DNA of 64,000 nt, taken from Fumia sp045121595. GTDB taxonomy: Bacteria > Bacillota > Clostridia > Oscillospirales > Ruminococcaceae. Where the stretch lies: the NCBI GenBank assembly GCA_045121595.1, contig JBGVGI010000090.1, positions 71,562 to 135,561 of the forward strand, given 5' to 3'. This document shows positions 18,528 to 28,500 of this stretch, in pieces. A program made the position numbers and the translations under genes. Within the stretch, counting starts at the first letter, position 1, and every line of letters starts with the position of its first letter. The notes under the pieces are model-generated. The model ran no database searches. It saw only the letters and a list, made by a program, of their open reading frames with translations, and was not told the DNA's origin.

Positions 18528-19511
18528 CTATTTTTTAAATTTCGACAACGGATTGCTTTCTATTGCGGATTCACGCTGTTTACTTGCAACGTGGGTGTAA
18601 ATCTGTGTGGTATTAAGATTTGAATGCCCTAAAATTTCCTGCAGAATTCTTATATCGACTTCACCGTACTGATACATAAGCGTTGCGGCGGTATGACGAA
18701 GCTTATGAGTAGAAAGTCCTAAATCACCGAGCCCTGCTTTTTCTAAAAGGGCAGAGACCATAAGCTGAATTCCACGTTGACCTAAACGTTTGCCGTGGTG
18801 GTTTAAGAAAAGTGCCTCGCGGTCTACGATATTCCGCATCTTTGAACGTTCTCTTAAATGGTCGTCAAGTGCCTTGATACAGGCATTATTGAGGTATAGC
18901 ATACGCTCTTTATTACCTTTGCCGACTACCTGTAAAGTATTTGCGTTTACACTGTTTAAATTAAGACCCGTAAGCTCGGAAAGACGCATTCCACAGTTTA
19001 AAAACAACGTTACAATGCAAAAATCTCTGTAATAAAAGGGATTTTTATCGTCAAAAGCGGATAAAAGGTCGATACTTTGCTCCAAAGACATATGTTTTGG
19101 CAAGGTTTTAGGCAAAGAGGGGAGTTCTAAATACTCAACGGGGTTATTTTCGATTATATTCATAGTATGAGTAAGGTATTTATAGAACATACGTATTGAA
19201 CATGCCTTTCTGGCACGAGCCTTAGCACCGTTTTTGCGTTCCTTGTCGATGTAGTTAAAAAACTCGTAAACGTCGGAAAGGGTGATTTCTTCAAGGAGGG
19301 AAGCGGAAAGGTCAGAAATATCAATCTCATCAAAAGGGGTATCTTTTGGGACTAATTTTTTATGAAGCTTTATAAACTTTATAAAAGTTCGCAAATCCAA
19401 AAAATAATTATCAACAGTCAAAGCAGAACGGCCTTTGATGGTCTGCATATAAAAGAGAAAGTCGCGCAGAAGTTTTGGAGTTTCAGAATAATCGCATGAA
19501 GTATATGACAT
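18528..19511 (-). CDS. Xer-type tyrosine recombinase
   Basis: 327 residues from the chosen ATG at 19511, which has GGAGG seven bases upstream; an in-frame ATG at 19577 would start inside the palindrome described next and lacks such a site. N-terminal SAM-like core-binding domain (LLRDFLFYMQTIKGRS ... TVDNYFLDLRTF). The catalytic domain has Arg in NCGMRLSELTGL, HKLRHTAAT (His-x-x-Arg), LGHSNLNTTQIY (His and nucleophile Tyr305). It cuts and rejoins DNA at a specific site, probably to resolve chromosome dimers. It is monocistronic and close to a dif-like site. It could instead be an integrase-like protein, but its length and gene context favour a chromosomal Xer. Confidence 0.88.
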   Translation of the reverse strand: MSYTSCDYSETPKLLRDFLFYMQTIKGRSALTVDNYFLDLRTFIKFIKLHKKLVPKDTPFDEIDISDLSASLLEEITLSDVYEFFNYIDKERKNGAKARARKACSIRMFYKYLTHTMNIIENNPVEYLELPSLPKTLPKHMSLEQSIDLLSAFDDKNPFYYRDFCIVTLFLNCGMRLSELTGLNLNSVNANTLQVVGKGNKERMLYLNNACIKALDDHLRERSKMRNIVDREALFLNHHGKRLGQRGIQLMVSALLEKAGLGDLGLSTHKLRHTAATLMYQYGEVDIRILQEILGHSNLNTTQIYTHVASKQRESAIESNPLSKFKK

Positions 19512-19568
19512 ATTATAACCTCCATAAAATCCTTCGGGGGAAGTGATATTTTTCGGTTTTACTTTCCT

Positions 19569-19596
19569 ACTTCGCAAAATGGATATTTTGCGAAGT
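19569..19596. other. Candidate dif site (28-bp palindrome, 11-6-11)
   Basis: Left arm ACTTCGCAAAA, six-base centre TGGATA, right arm TTTTGCGAAGT. The two arms are exact reverse complements, and the 11-6-11 geometry is that of Xer recombination sites. It lies 57 bp upstream of a Xer-type recombinase gene. The predicted transcription start of that gene (near 19605) would put the palindrome in the 5' leader, so an operator or leader hairpin is the alternative reading. Confidence 0.55.
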
Positions 19597-19611
19597 GGAG
19601 GGGATAGTTAT

Positions 19612-19640
19612 AATATAACATATATATATTGAAAATGCAA
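19612..19640 (-). promoter_or_regulatory. SigA-type promoter of the tyrosine recombinase gene
   Basis: Minus strand TTGCAT, 17-bp spacer, TATATT, immediately upstream of the dif-like palindrome. Confidence 0.75.
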
Positions 19641-19682
19641 TAGTTTTCTGAAAATTTCTTAAAACAAGTTTTTGGCGTTTTT

Positions 19683-20046
19683 AAGCTCCTGTTCTGAGCC
19701 TCACAGTTTTTTTTAATGGTATCTTACATCATTTTAAACTTTTTAAAAATCTGACCTCCGGTTTTGAGCCTTTTAAAATTTTTCATTGGTACTCTTATAC
19801 GTTTTGAAAATTTTTAAAAGATGACCTCCCGAATACAGACACACAGAATTTTTAAATTGTACAATTTACTCGTTTTAAAAATTTTAAAAAGACGGCTTTT
19901 TAAAGTCCTGAACTGAGACACGCAAAATTTTTTAAATATATAGATGGTCATTTACGAAATTTTAAAAAGATTAAAAATCAACGCCCGTTTACAGACACAC
20001 AGAATTTTTAAGATGAAGCTTTCATCGTTTTGAAGGAAATAAAAAG
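19683..20046. repeat. Five degenerate ~70-bp tandem repeats upstream of the recombinase
   Basis: Units begin near 19683, 19754, 19824, 19896 and 19984. Shared elements include ACCTCCCG-like, GAGACACGCA/CAGACACACAGAA, a run close to AATTTTTTAAA, ten or so variable bases, then TCGTTTT and AAAATTTTTAAAAG. No open reading frame of note crosses the block. The gene-free stretch 19512-20179 therefore holds the dif-like site, a promoter, these repeats and two terminator-like hairpins. Confidence 0.6.
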
Positions 20047-20151
20047 CTTATCCGAAATCCGCTCCTCGCCCACTTTTTTATTTTTTGAAACTCCCCTATT
20101 TTAAAAATTTGTTCTATTTTGTTCGAAAGGGAGTTTTTATTCTGAAAACAT

Positions 20152-20178
20152 AAAAAAGGCACCCGAGGGTGCCTTTTG
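20152..20178 (-). terminator. Terminator of the cohesin/dockerin protein gene
   Basis: Stem AAAAGGCACC / GGTGCCTTTT with a CGAG loop; minus-strand transcripts run into a U run. Confidence 0.85.
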
Positions 20179-20179
20179 G

Positions 20180-22918
20180 TTATGCGATAGTATCAAGAAT
20201 AGAAGTTAAGTTTACAATATGCCTTTCAATCTGTAAAACGTCCATATTGTTGAGAACGGTATCCCCTGCTGTAATTCCTGTTATGTTTGCAAGATCGATT
20301 CTGTAATCAGTATTCACCGGTGAATCAAACACTGAGCTTAAATTAACTATATAACGTGTCATCTGCAAAACGTCAATGTTGTTTACTGTACCATCACCGT
20401 TAACATCACCATAAAGCCAGATTTCAAGGTCTTTTGTAATATCATCATCTACTGCAACATCATATACACGCGCACAATGTTTTGATTTGAAAGCTCTCAC
20501 TTTATAAACATCTTCCGTGACGTCTTCAAAAGTGAATGTGTTATTACCATCGGTAAGAATTTTAGTTGCGATAACCTCATCCGAATCAATAAGTTCAATA
20601 GTTATATCATCTGTACTGTTTCCAAAACTTCTGACTGTTCCTGACAATGTAAAATCAGGTTTATCCATAAGTTCAATTGTCTTGATAAGACTTCCAGTAT
20701 CTGGGGTAATATCTTCAGGTGCATAGGTTTCATCGTCAAACTTTCCTGTTACGTTATAGTCTAAAACTCTGAAGGATTTAGTACCTAAAGTAGCGGTATC
20801 ACGCACTTTGAATGTTACTTCGAGCAGTACTGTTCCTGCGGGAATTTCTGTATTTGCATCATACGTCGGGTCTGTCCATGTGATACCGATATTTCCTTTA
20901 TTGTTACTGCCTTCAAGGCTTGGTTGCAAGCTTGAATAAGGTGCTTCAGCTATTTCAACAATTTCAAAAGTTTTGTTATCAAATTCGATTTTAAAACCAA
21001 GGCTCGAAGCCACAACTGTTTCAGGCTGAGTAAATGTCATTTTAAGAAGCTTACTCTTTAAGGCATATTTTCTATTAAAGGTTAAAGCAGTATTTTCAGT
21101 TTCGGAAGGAACGATTAAATTAAAGTTTTTTATAGCGATTTTCAGGTTGCGGATAACTTCATCAACTTCAGAGATTGTAGCTCTCTTATAGTCTGTTCTG
21201 TCAACCAATGCATATACTTCGTCAGCATCAGCTGTAGCTTCTCTCAAAGCTGCTGCAACTTCTCCTGCTTGAGTTGTGATGTTGGCATAAAGGCTGTCAC
21301 CGGTTATAATAAGTTCGCGAAGTTCCTCTTTCATATTTGCAGGAACTGCTTTGGCAGTTGCTCTAATGTCGTAATAAGAACCGTTACCTTCGCTTGCAGC
21401 CAATTTGTTTGTTACTCTTATAACTTCTGCTTCATAGGGGTTGGATTTAGCTAATACTTCTTCAGCTTTAGCGATATCGTCCTGGAATTTTTCCCATTTA
21501 CGTGTTGTTGTGTTGAAGTCGGATTCAACCAGATCATCACAGAGTTTAACAGCTTCTTCAAGCTTTACAATAAGCCATTTAGGAATCTCTTTATCATAGG
21601 TTGCCAACAAAGCTTCTAGAGTAATGTTAAGATTTTGTAATGCGTTATCAAGTTCTGACTGTTTAACGGATGTGGCATTAGATCTTGCGGATTTCCAGAG
21701 CCTATATGCTACGGTATATGCAGCATAACGACCATCTACCAAACCAGAAGCGTTACCAGCAAAGTTTTTCCATTCCTGGGAAGCAGTGTATCGTTCCATA
21801 AAGTCTTTCGCAAGGTAAACGTATACGCTGTCGTTGTCACCTAAATAAACATCAGATCTGATGTCGGAAGCTTTACCTTCGCCAACGAACAAAGAAGCCA
21901 AAGCGTCCTGCAAGTCTGTGTAGTCTACTGCTTTACCTCTTACAGCGATAGCTCTGTCGAGAGCATCGATAGCATTCTGCCAATCATATACGGAGTTAGC
22001 TTCAGCAGCGATTTCTTCTGCTTCTTCCAAGTATTCCTGAACTTCTCTCCAGCCAGCAGCTGTGAAGTTTTCTTCTACGTAGCTTGTAACTTTGTCAAGT
22101 TTGTCGTAGTAAGTGCCCATGATGTAAGTCTGGTCAGCGTAAGAAATAGAAGATGTAACTCTTTCATATTCAGAGTTCAGGTACACAAGTTCAGAAGTTG
22201 TGAATGTAGCTTTGTCGTAGTTGTATACGTGATTGAACAAAGCATCAGCGTTGTAATCGTAAACATCTTCTGTATCGTAGATACCGGATTTGAGGCTACC
22301 GCTAGCGTCTACTTTATCCTGGATAGCTCTCATGTTAGCTCGGGCTTGTGTCATAGCATCATAACGAACTGCAGTATCCTGTGTGCTGTAACTTGTTGTA
22401 TAAGCATCAGACCAAGCTTTAGCAAATTCGTCGATATCGTCACCGTCGAAAGAACCTATGTCTTTTCTAGGTGTGCTCAGGATTTTGGAAACAAGATCAG
22501 CAAATATATTCATTCTTGACTGTAAAGCACTTTCGCCTATTGCAGAACTATCTTTGAGATAGTCGTACATATAGATGTAACCATATTTGTCTGTCATTAA
22601 GCCGGGGTTCATTGCAACATATGCGTTGTAATCGTAGGGAGCGCCATCGGGTTCACCGATTACGATGTGTTCTACGAATGCATAGAAGTCTACACCACCA
22701 GTGATTTCAACTACGTTTGTGTTAACATAGGGAGCAGCGATATCGCCTGTGAAATAATCCTGTGTTACAGTGATTTTACCATCGCTAAATTCAACTTCAG
22801 CGGGTGTGTACTTACCTGTAAATGCTACTTCGTCATCAAAGTTGATTGCGGACACAGAACCAGCAAACATAGAAACAGCGGTTGTAAGTGCCAATAGTAA
22901 TGCTAAAAATTTTTTCAT
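20180..22918 (-). CDS. Secreted helical protein with cohesin-like domain and C-terminal dockerin
   Basis: 912 residues with a clear signal peptide (FLALLLALTTAVSMFAG, cut after VSA). Residues about 30-620 are acidic, Tyr-rich and mostly helical, resembling FIVAR-like bundles. Residues about 640-750 read like a cohesin-type sandwich (SSLGFKIEFDNKTFEIVEI ... AGTVLLEVTFKVRD). A carnitine/carboxypeptidase-regulatory-like sandwich (FTLSGTVRSFGNSTDD) follows, then a dockerin with GDVNGDGTVNNIDVLQ and a second half NNMDVLQIERHIVNL. The second half lacks a normal Asp loop in part (ITGITAGDTVLNN). It may bridge dockerin enzymes and the cell surface, but no SLH or LPXTG anchor is present. Only its dockerin and signal peptide are firm. 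Confidence 0.75.
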   Translation of the reverse strand: MKKFLALLLALTTAVSMFAGSVSAINFDDEVAFTGKYTPAEVEFSDGKITVTQDYFTGDIAAPYVNTNVVEITGGVDFYAFVEHIVIGEPDGAPYDYNAYVAMNPGLMTDKYGYIYMYDYLKDSSAIGESALQSRMNIFADLVSKILSTPRKDIGSFDGDDIDEFAKAWSDAYTTSYSTQDTAVRYDAMTQARANMRAIQDKVDASGSLKSGIYDTEDVYDYNADALFNHVYNYDKATFTTSELVYLNSEYERVTSSISYADQTYIMGTYYDKLDKVTSYVEENFTAAGWREVQEYLEEAEEIAAEANSVYDWQNAIDALDRAIAVRGKAVDYTDLQDALASLFVGEGKASDIRSDVYLGDNDSVYVYLAKDFMERYTASQEWKNFAGNASGLVDGRYAAYTVAYRLWKSARSNATSVKQSELDNALQNLNITLEALLATYDKEIPKWLIVKLEEAVKLCDDLVESDFNTTTRKWEKFQDDIAKAEEVLAKSNPYEAEVIRVTNKLAASEGNGSYYDIRATAKAVPANMKEELRELIITGDSLYANITTQAGEVAAALREATADADEVYALVDRTDYKRATISEVDEVIRNLKIAIKNFNLIVPSETENTALTFNRKYALKSKLLKMTFTQPETVVASSLGFKIEFDNKTFEIVEIAEAPYSSLQPSLEGSNNKGNIGITWTDPTYDANTEIPAGTVLLEVTFKVRDTATLGTKSFRVLDYNVTGKFDDETYAPEDITPDTGSLIKTIELMDKPDFTLSGTVRSFGNSTDDITIELIDSDEVIATKILTDGNNTFTFEDVTEDVYKVRAFKSKHCARVYDVAVDDDITKDLEIWLYGDVNGDGTVNNIDVLQMTRYIVNLSSVFDSPVNTDYRIDLANITGITAGDTVLNNMDVLQIERHIVNLTSILDTIA

Positions 22919-22956
22919 ACTTTTCCTCCAGTTATAAAATTTTGATTACATATAAA

Positions 22957-22985
22957 ATTTTACTACTTAAAAGCAAAAAAGTCAA
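22957..22985 (-). promoter_or_regulatory. SigA-type promoter of the 912-residue secreted protein
   Basis: Minus strand TTGACT, 17-bp spacer, TAAAAT; a consensus-like promoter that suggests strong expression. RBS TGGAGGAAAAG precedes the ATG. Confidence 0.8.
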
Positions 22986-23017
22986 ACGAATAGATATATT
23001 TTTATTTTTTAACCAAA

Positions 23018-23046
23018 TAAAAGGCTCCCGATTGGAAGCCTTTTTT
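23018..23046 (-). terminator. Terminator after the minus-strand DUF4855 gene
   Basis: Imperfect stem AAGGCTCC / GGAAGCCTT with one bulged base, then a U run on the minus strand. Confidence 0.75.
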
Positions 23047-23047
23047 A

Positions 23048-25444
23048 TTATACTCTGTCGAAGACGGATGCTAGGTTTGCGGTTTTGCGGTTTATCTGCA
23101 AAACGTCCATATTGTTGATACTACCGTCTTTTGTTACGTCGGCTGCTTTGAGGCGCTCTTCCCTGCCCTCTGCGAGGTCAAAGACAGAAGAAAGATTAGC
23201 GGTTTTGCGGTTTATCTGCAAAACGTCAGCATTGTTTACAGTACCATCGTTTGTAACGTCACCCAAAAGCCAGGATGAGACAATATTAACATCGGATTTT
23301 ACTGCGTTTTGTTCGCTGTAAGCCATAATCTCTTTAAGGAATAAGAAGCCGCCTTTTCTTTCAAACTCAAACTTCAAAGCGGAGGCTTTTATATCGGTAT
23401 CAAATCTGAAAACAGACCTTAAAGCATCGGGATAAGCACCGTCGTAGATGGTTTTCCATTCACCATTCGACAAGGCTGAAATTTTTACTTTTTTGGGTAA
23501 ATTAACCCCTGCGTTAGCGTCTTTGAAGGCTACGATATGGATTTCTCTCAACGATACGGGAGAATCCGACAAATCAAACTCGATTGTGGCGTCCTGTCCT
23601 TCGAGTCCGAAGAATTCGTTGCCGTAGAAGTTGCCTTCGACGAGTCCGTCGGTGAGATAAACACAATTTGTGTCATCTGAACGACTTGTGTACCATTTTG
23701 TGCCATTATGGGTATAAGTTCTGCCGTAAAGGAGATTTTCGTTTAACCCCGTGATATATTCGCGCGGAGTGTAATTTCCTTTTATAACTTCGTAAATATT
23801 ATCGTAAAGCATACGGATTTCGGGGGCTTTACTGTAAGCTACACCGTAAATTCCGCCACCTCCTTCGTACCAGTTTCTGTAATACCCAGGGCCCTGATAA
23901 CCCATATTTGCGGCGGTGTTAAGATAGTCTAAAAATCTGTTATAAGCGTCTTTGTCGGTATCAAGACGCAAGTCAAATTCCATCTCAACGCCCATATTGG
24001 CATAGGCGCCGAGTTTAGCGACAGTTTCGATTATTTTAGTGCCACCTGCACCTAAGGTATTTCCGTAAGAGTCACTAAAAAAGTGGTTAGGCTGCAAGGC
24101 TATTGCAGAAAAATCAAGTCTTTCATTAGAAAGGTAGCCTGCAGAATGAAAATACGGAATCCAGTATGATTTCATACCTTTGTTATTTATATACTCGTTT
24201 GCATAAATGATTCTTTCTGCTTCGTTTGGATACTCGTTAATCCAGTAAAGTCCGGGAAAATCAAGATAGTTATAAAGCCCTTCTTCTCTGCCACCGACGA
24301 TGCGGTTAAAAACTTCATCAACATACCAGTCAACGGCAAATTTCCAGTCATCTTCTTTGGATAAATCGAGATTTCTTCCGTTAAGTTCACCGAAATTCAC
24401 TGCGGATTTTGGCGGGAACGGCATCATAAGAACAACCTTTGCTCTGTAACTTTGTTTATCAAGCTCAAGAGAAATCTCACTTGCCAACTCGTTTAAGATA
24501 TTAAGATATGAGTTTTCGCCCTCAAACATATAATCAAGATACCATTTCCAGTCGTCTGCGGTAACTAAAGAGTTCTCGACGTCGTAAACTCTGCCGTTAG
24601 GCCCTGAGTTTGCAACAAAGCAGACTGTATCAAACAGAGTATCCTTTATATTTCCGTCCTTATCAACGTATGCAAGGTATGGTTTTAAATCCTCTTTTAT
24701 CCAGTGCTTTTTGGGGTTAAAGTTTATAAGCACCATATCGGTAACCCAACCCGTAGGCTCTCCTCCGCCACCCTTTATAGTGCCGTTTTCAAGCTTTCTT
24801 AAATTCCATGGGTCATACCCGTACTCGGGATCTTCGTAGCCCATAACTGTTATCTCGTCAAAAAGATGCATATCGGAACGGGTTACGAAATCGTAACGGA
24901 TGTAACGTGCCTTTACAGGTTTATTTTTGTAGCTTTCGGTGGTATTGCTTTCAACGTCGGGAACGTTCCAACCGAACTTATAAACTCCGTCGGGGATATG
25001 ATCGAAAATCAAATCGGTACTGCAGAGTTTCTCCCAGTAAATATTGTCAAGTGAGGCGTAGACCTTTACTGAAGTCGGAAAACCGACTCTTAAATCATAG
25101 TTACGAACGAAGTTTGCAGAAACTTCCGTAACGGCGCATTCTTTCTGTAAGTCAATAACAGTTGTATAGAGTGGCCATTCATCGTAGACCATACCGCTTT
25201 CGGTTTCGCGGTGTGAAACACCTACCCAGGCAGAGTCTGCAAGATAGCTTTTTGTACCGAAAATGCCGTCTGTAAGCTCTTTTTTATTTGTATCGGGAAA
25301 CGATTTATTCACAACGCCAACTGTGGTATAAGGCTTACCGACTGATAGATTTACAATTTCCTCTGCACTAAAAACAGAAGCATTAACAAGAAAAATCAAA
25401 GTTAAAACTAAGGTCAGAAAAATATATCTCAAAAATGGTTTCAT
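23048..25444 (-). CDS. Secreted DUF4855 protein with discoidin-like domains and dockerin
   Basis: 798 residues from the ATG at 25444, chosen for its AGGGGG site; a start six codons earlier is weaker. Signal peptide to about VFSA. Residues ~25-200 form a discoidin-like (F5/8 type C) module beginning NLSVGKPYT and ending FDEITVMGYE. Residues ~205-555 are the DUF4855 domain, with YWINEYPN and GVEMEFD. A second discoidin-like module starts NLLYGRTYTHNG. The C-terminal dockerin has GDVTNDGTVNNADVLQINRK and a second half with TKDGSINNMDVLQ. It probably acts on or binds a complex glycan outside the cell; the DUF4855 activity is not known to me. Confidence 0.85.
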   Translation of the reverse strand: MKPFLRYIFLTLVLTLIFLVNASVFSAEEIVNLSVGKPYTTVGVVNKSFPDTNKKELTDGIFGTKSYLADSAWVGVSHRETESGMVYDEWPLYTTVIDLQKECAVTEVSANFVRNYDLRVGFPTSVKVYASLDNIYWEKLCSTDLIFDHIPDGVYKFGWNVPDVESNTTESYKNKPVKARYIRYDFVTRSDMHLFDEITVMGYEDPEYGYDPWNLRKLENGTIKGGGGEPTGWVTDMVLINFNPKKHWIKEDLKPYLAYVDKDGNIKDTLFDTVCFVANSGPNGRVYDVENSLVTADDWKWYLDYMFEGENSYLNILNELASEISLELDKQSYRAKVVLMMPFPPKSAVNFGELNGRNLDLSKEDDWKFAVDWYVDEVFNRIVGGREEGLYNYLDFPGLYWINEYPNEAERIIYANEYINNKGMKSYWIPYFHSAGYLSNERLDFSAIALQPNHFFSDSYGNTLGAGGTKIIETVAKLGAYANMGVEMEFDLRLDTDKDAYNRFLDYLNTAANMGYQGPGYYRNWYEGGGGIYGVAYSKAPEIRMLYDNIYEVIKGNYTPREYITGLNENLLYGRTYTHNGTKWYTSRSDDTNCVYLTDGLVEGNFYGNEFFGLEGQDATIEFDLSDSPVSLREIHIVAFKDANAGVNLPKKVKISALSNGEWKTIYDGAYPDALRSVFRFDTDIKASALKFEFERKGGFLFLKEIMAYSEQNAVKSDVNIVSSWLLGDVTNDGTVNNADVLQINRKTANLSSVFDLAEGREERLKAADVTKDGSINNMDVLQINRKTANLASVFDRV

Positions 25445-25467
25445 AATATTACCCCCTGTCAAAAAAT

Positions 25468-25495
25468 ATTATAGCATAAAATGTAAAAAAAGCAA
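25468..25495 (-). promoter_or_regulatory. Promoter of the minus-strand DUF4855 gene
   Basis: Minus strand TTGCTT, 16-bp spacer, TATAAT. It lies back to back with the plus-strand promoter at 25505. Confidence 0.7.
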
Positions 25496-25504
25496 ATATT
25501 TTAC

Positions 25505-25533
25505 TTGATTTTAAATTAGTTTTTTGATATAAT
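25505..25533 (+). promoter_or_regulatory. Promoter of the three-gene DUF4855 operon
   Basis: TTGATT, 17-bp spacer, TATAAT. The divergent pair in the 141-bp gap suggests co-regulation of all four DUF4855 genes. Confidence 0.75.
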
Positions 25534-25585
25534 TTAATCTGTATAGCTATGTGCTTTTTAAATTGAAGGAATGAGGTAGAAAAGT

Positions 25586-28500
25586 ATGAAAAAAATCGTA
25601 TCATTGTTGACAACTTTCTCGATGGTAATCGGGCTTGTTCTGGCATTTCCCTCCCCCGTTATGGCTGAGGAAATCGTAAACCTTTCAGTAGGTAAGCCAT
25701 ACACCTGCGAAAGGTATGAAAACCCGAGCTATCCCGATACTGACGGCGTTGAGCTTACTGATGGTGTTACAGCGTCAATTGCAAGTTTTGGTGATAAAGC
25801 CTGGACGGGTACAACACAGTCAGGTATTGAGTCAGGAAAAGCTTACGACAAGTGGCCGCTTTATACAACTGTAATTGACCTGCAGAAAGTGTGCAGTGTA
25901 ACAGAAGTTTCTGCAAACTTTTTAAAACATCTCGGAAGCGGTGTCGTACTCCCCAGAGGTATCAGAATTTACGCTTCTGTTGATAACATCAACTGGATGC
26001 AACTCGGATATTTAAATAACCTTCCTGATGCAACCGCAACGGGTATCTATACTTTCGGTTGGCGTTATGAAAACGATGGCAGTTATCCTGTGGTTATTGA
26101 TACTGTTGACAACAAAAACGCTCCCGTAAAGGCACGTTACATTCGTTACGATTTTGAAAAATACGGCCCTCATAACTTTATTGACGAGATTACCGTTATG
26201 GGTTACGAAGGTGAAGTTGACGGCGCAACTGAGCCCACAGACACATCAAAGCTTGAAAACGGTGACATCCTTGCTGTTTCCGAAGAAACAACGGGTGGCA
26301 TTCAGGATATGATGCTTATCTATAATCAGTCCACCGTTGAATGGTCCGCTGAAGACTTCAAGCCCTACGTTACTTATGTTGACAGAAATGGTGAGTCTGT
26401 CGATACACTTTTTGATTCCTTCCTCTTCCTTGCACTTTCAAGCCTCAACGGAAGAATTATGGACAACGATAACTCCGTCGTTACGATTGACGACTGGAAC
26501 TGGTACTTAAACCGCACCTTCAAAGGTGAAAATTCCGACGTAAACAACTTAAACAAAGCACTTATTAAAGCTTCCGAAGATCTGGGATACAAAGTTGAGG
26601 CAAACTACGTCGTAATGATTCCCTACCCTGCAGCAAAAGCTGTGAATTTCGGCGAACTCAACGGCAGAAACCTCGATTTGTCAAACGATGACGACGCAAA
26701 ATATCTTATTGACTGGTATATAAACGAGGTACTTAACTACGTTGAGGAAGGTTACTCACACCTTAACTTCAAGGGATTTTACTGGGTACACGAATCGGCA
26801 TCAAGAATTCCTCTTATTCAGTATTTTAACGAAGCCGTTGACAAAACAGGCTACAAATCCTACTGGATTCCCTTCTATAACGCTACGGGTTATCTCTGGC
26901 CTGAAGAACTCGGGTTTGATGCTTTTGCCCTTCAGCCTAACCACTTCTTCTCTGAAACCTCCGACGACACCTTCGGCGGTGGCGGTACAAAGATAATCGA
27001 AAGCACTGCACGTCTTGCCGCACGTGGTAACTTCGGCGTTGAAATTGAATTTGACCATAACCTTTATAAGACTGTTGACGCCTATAACAGAGGTCTTGAC
27101 TATTTGAATGCAGCTGTAAAGATGGGTTATCAGGGTGAAGGATACTTCAGAAACTGGTATGAAGGTGGCGGAGCACTCAAAGGCTTTGCTTACTCGGGTG
27201 TTCCTCAGGTGAGAAACTTCTACGATAACGTTTATGAAGTTATAAAAGGCACTTATAAAGAAAGAAAATACATAACTTCCTTCAGTGACTACGTTCAAAA
27301 CAGCTTACTTTCAGGTAAAACGTATACTCATAACGGCGTAAACTGGTATGCAGAGCGTACTACCGATACAAACTCCACCTTCCTTACAGACGGCGAAATC
27401 GGTGGTACTTACGGCACTTCCAACTACTATGGCGTTCAGGCTCACGAAAGCCCCGTTATTGAATTTGACTTAAAAGATAATCCTATCCGTCTTGAAGAAA
27501 TTCACGTAAACTTTATTCAGGCAGGTGTTGCGGGTATCGCCTACCCCGCTATCCGTATCTGGTACAAACCTACCGAATACTCCGAATGGAAACAGCTCTG
27601 TGCAGAAAACGTTACCAAACAGGACTTCGTTTTAAGAATTACCGACACTATTTCTGCTTACGGATTAAAATTTGAATTCCCCTCAAGAAGCTCCTTTGTG
27701 TTCATCAAGGAAATTATGGCGTTTGACTATATAACGGGCGTTACTCCCGACGTTGAGGGTACACCCGCTATGGATGCCGTAGTTTCCGTCGGCAAACCCT
27801 ACACACAAAAGGGTTACTATATGCCAAACTACCCCGATACAAATAATAAAGAGCTTACAGACGGCGTTTACGGTGAGCTTACTCCCGTTGACGATGCATG
27901 GACAGGTGGCAGAAAAAAATACACAAACACAGGTAAAGCCTACGATGCATGGCCTATTTATTCCGTTGAAATCGACCTTCAGAGCGTTTACTCGGTATCA
28001 CAGATTTACGGAAGATTCCTTTACGATTCAAGAACTGAATTCCAGATTTCCCTCCCCTTAGGTATAAGACTTTATGCTTCCGAGGACGGCGAAAACTGGC
28101 AGAAAATCGCATATATTGACCGTATCGGTAACGCACCCGTAAGAACTAACTCTTACGTTTACGGATGGCATACTGAAGACTTGCACGGCGTCATGACTCC
28201 TCTTACCGACGCTGCAAAAATCAAAGCAAGATATATCCGTCTTGATGCCGACCCCAACAACGGCCCCTTCCTTATGGACGAAATTACCGTTATCGGAAGT
28301 AAAGTTATCTCCTCTGATACTATGACCCTCACAAACACTTCAAAGCTTGAAAAAGAAGGTCCTAAAAAGGTTTCCGAGGATACAGGCTTTATAAGAGATA
28401 TGGCGCTTTGCTATCAGCATACGGGTGCTTGGACAAGAGAACGCTTCAAACCCCTTGTTACCTACGTTGACAATAACGGAAACTCTGTTGACACGATGTT

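Noticed and set aside
18528..19511. Integrase of the phage-tail region
   Set aside because: It is 27 kb away, separated by housekeeping operons, is of Xer type, and sits beside its own dif-like site.
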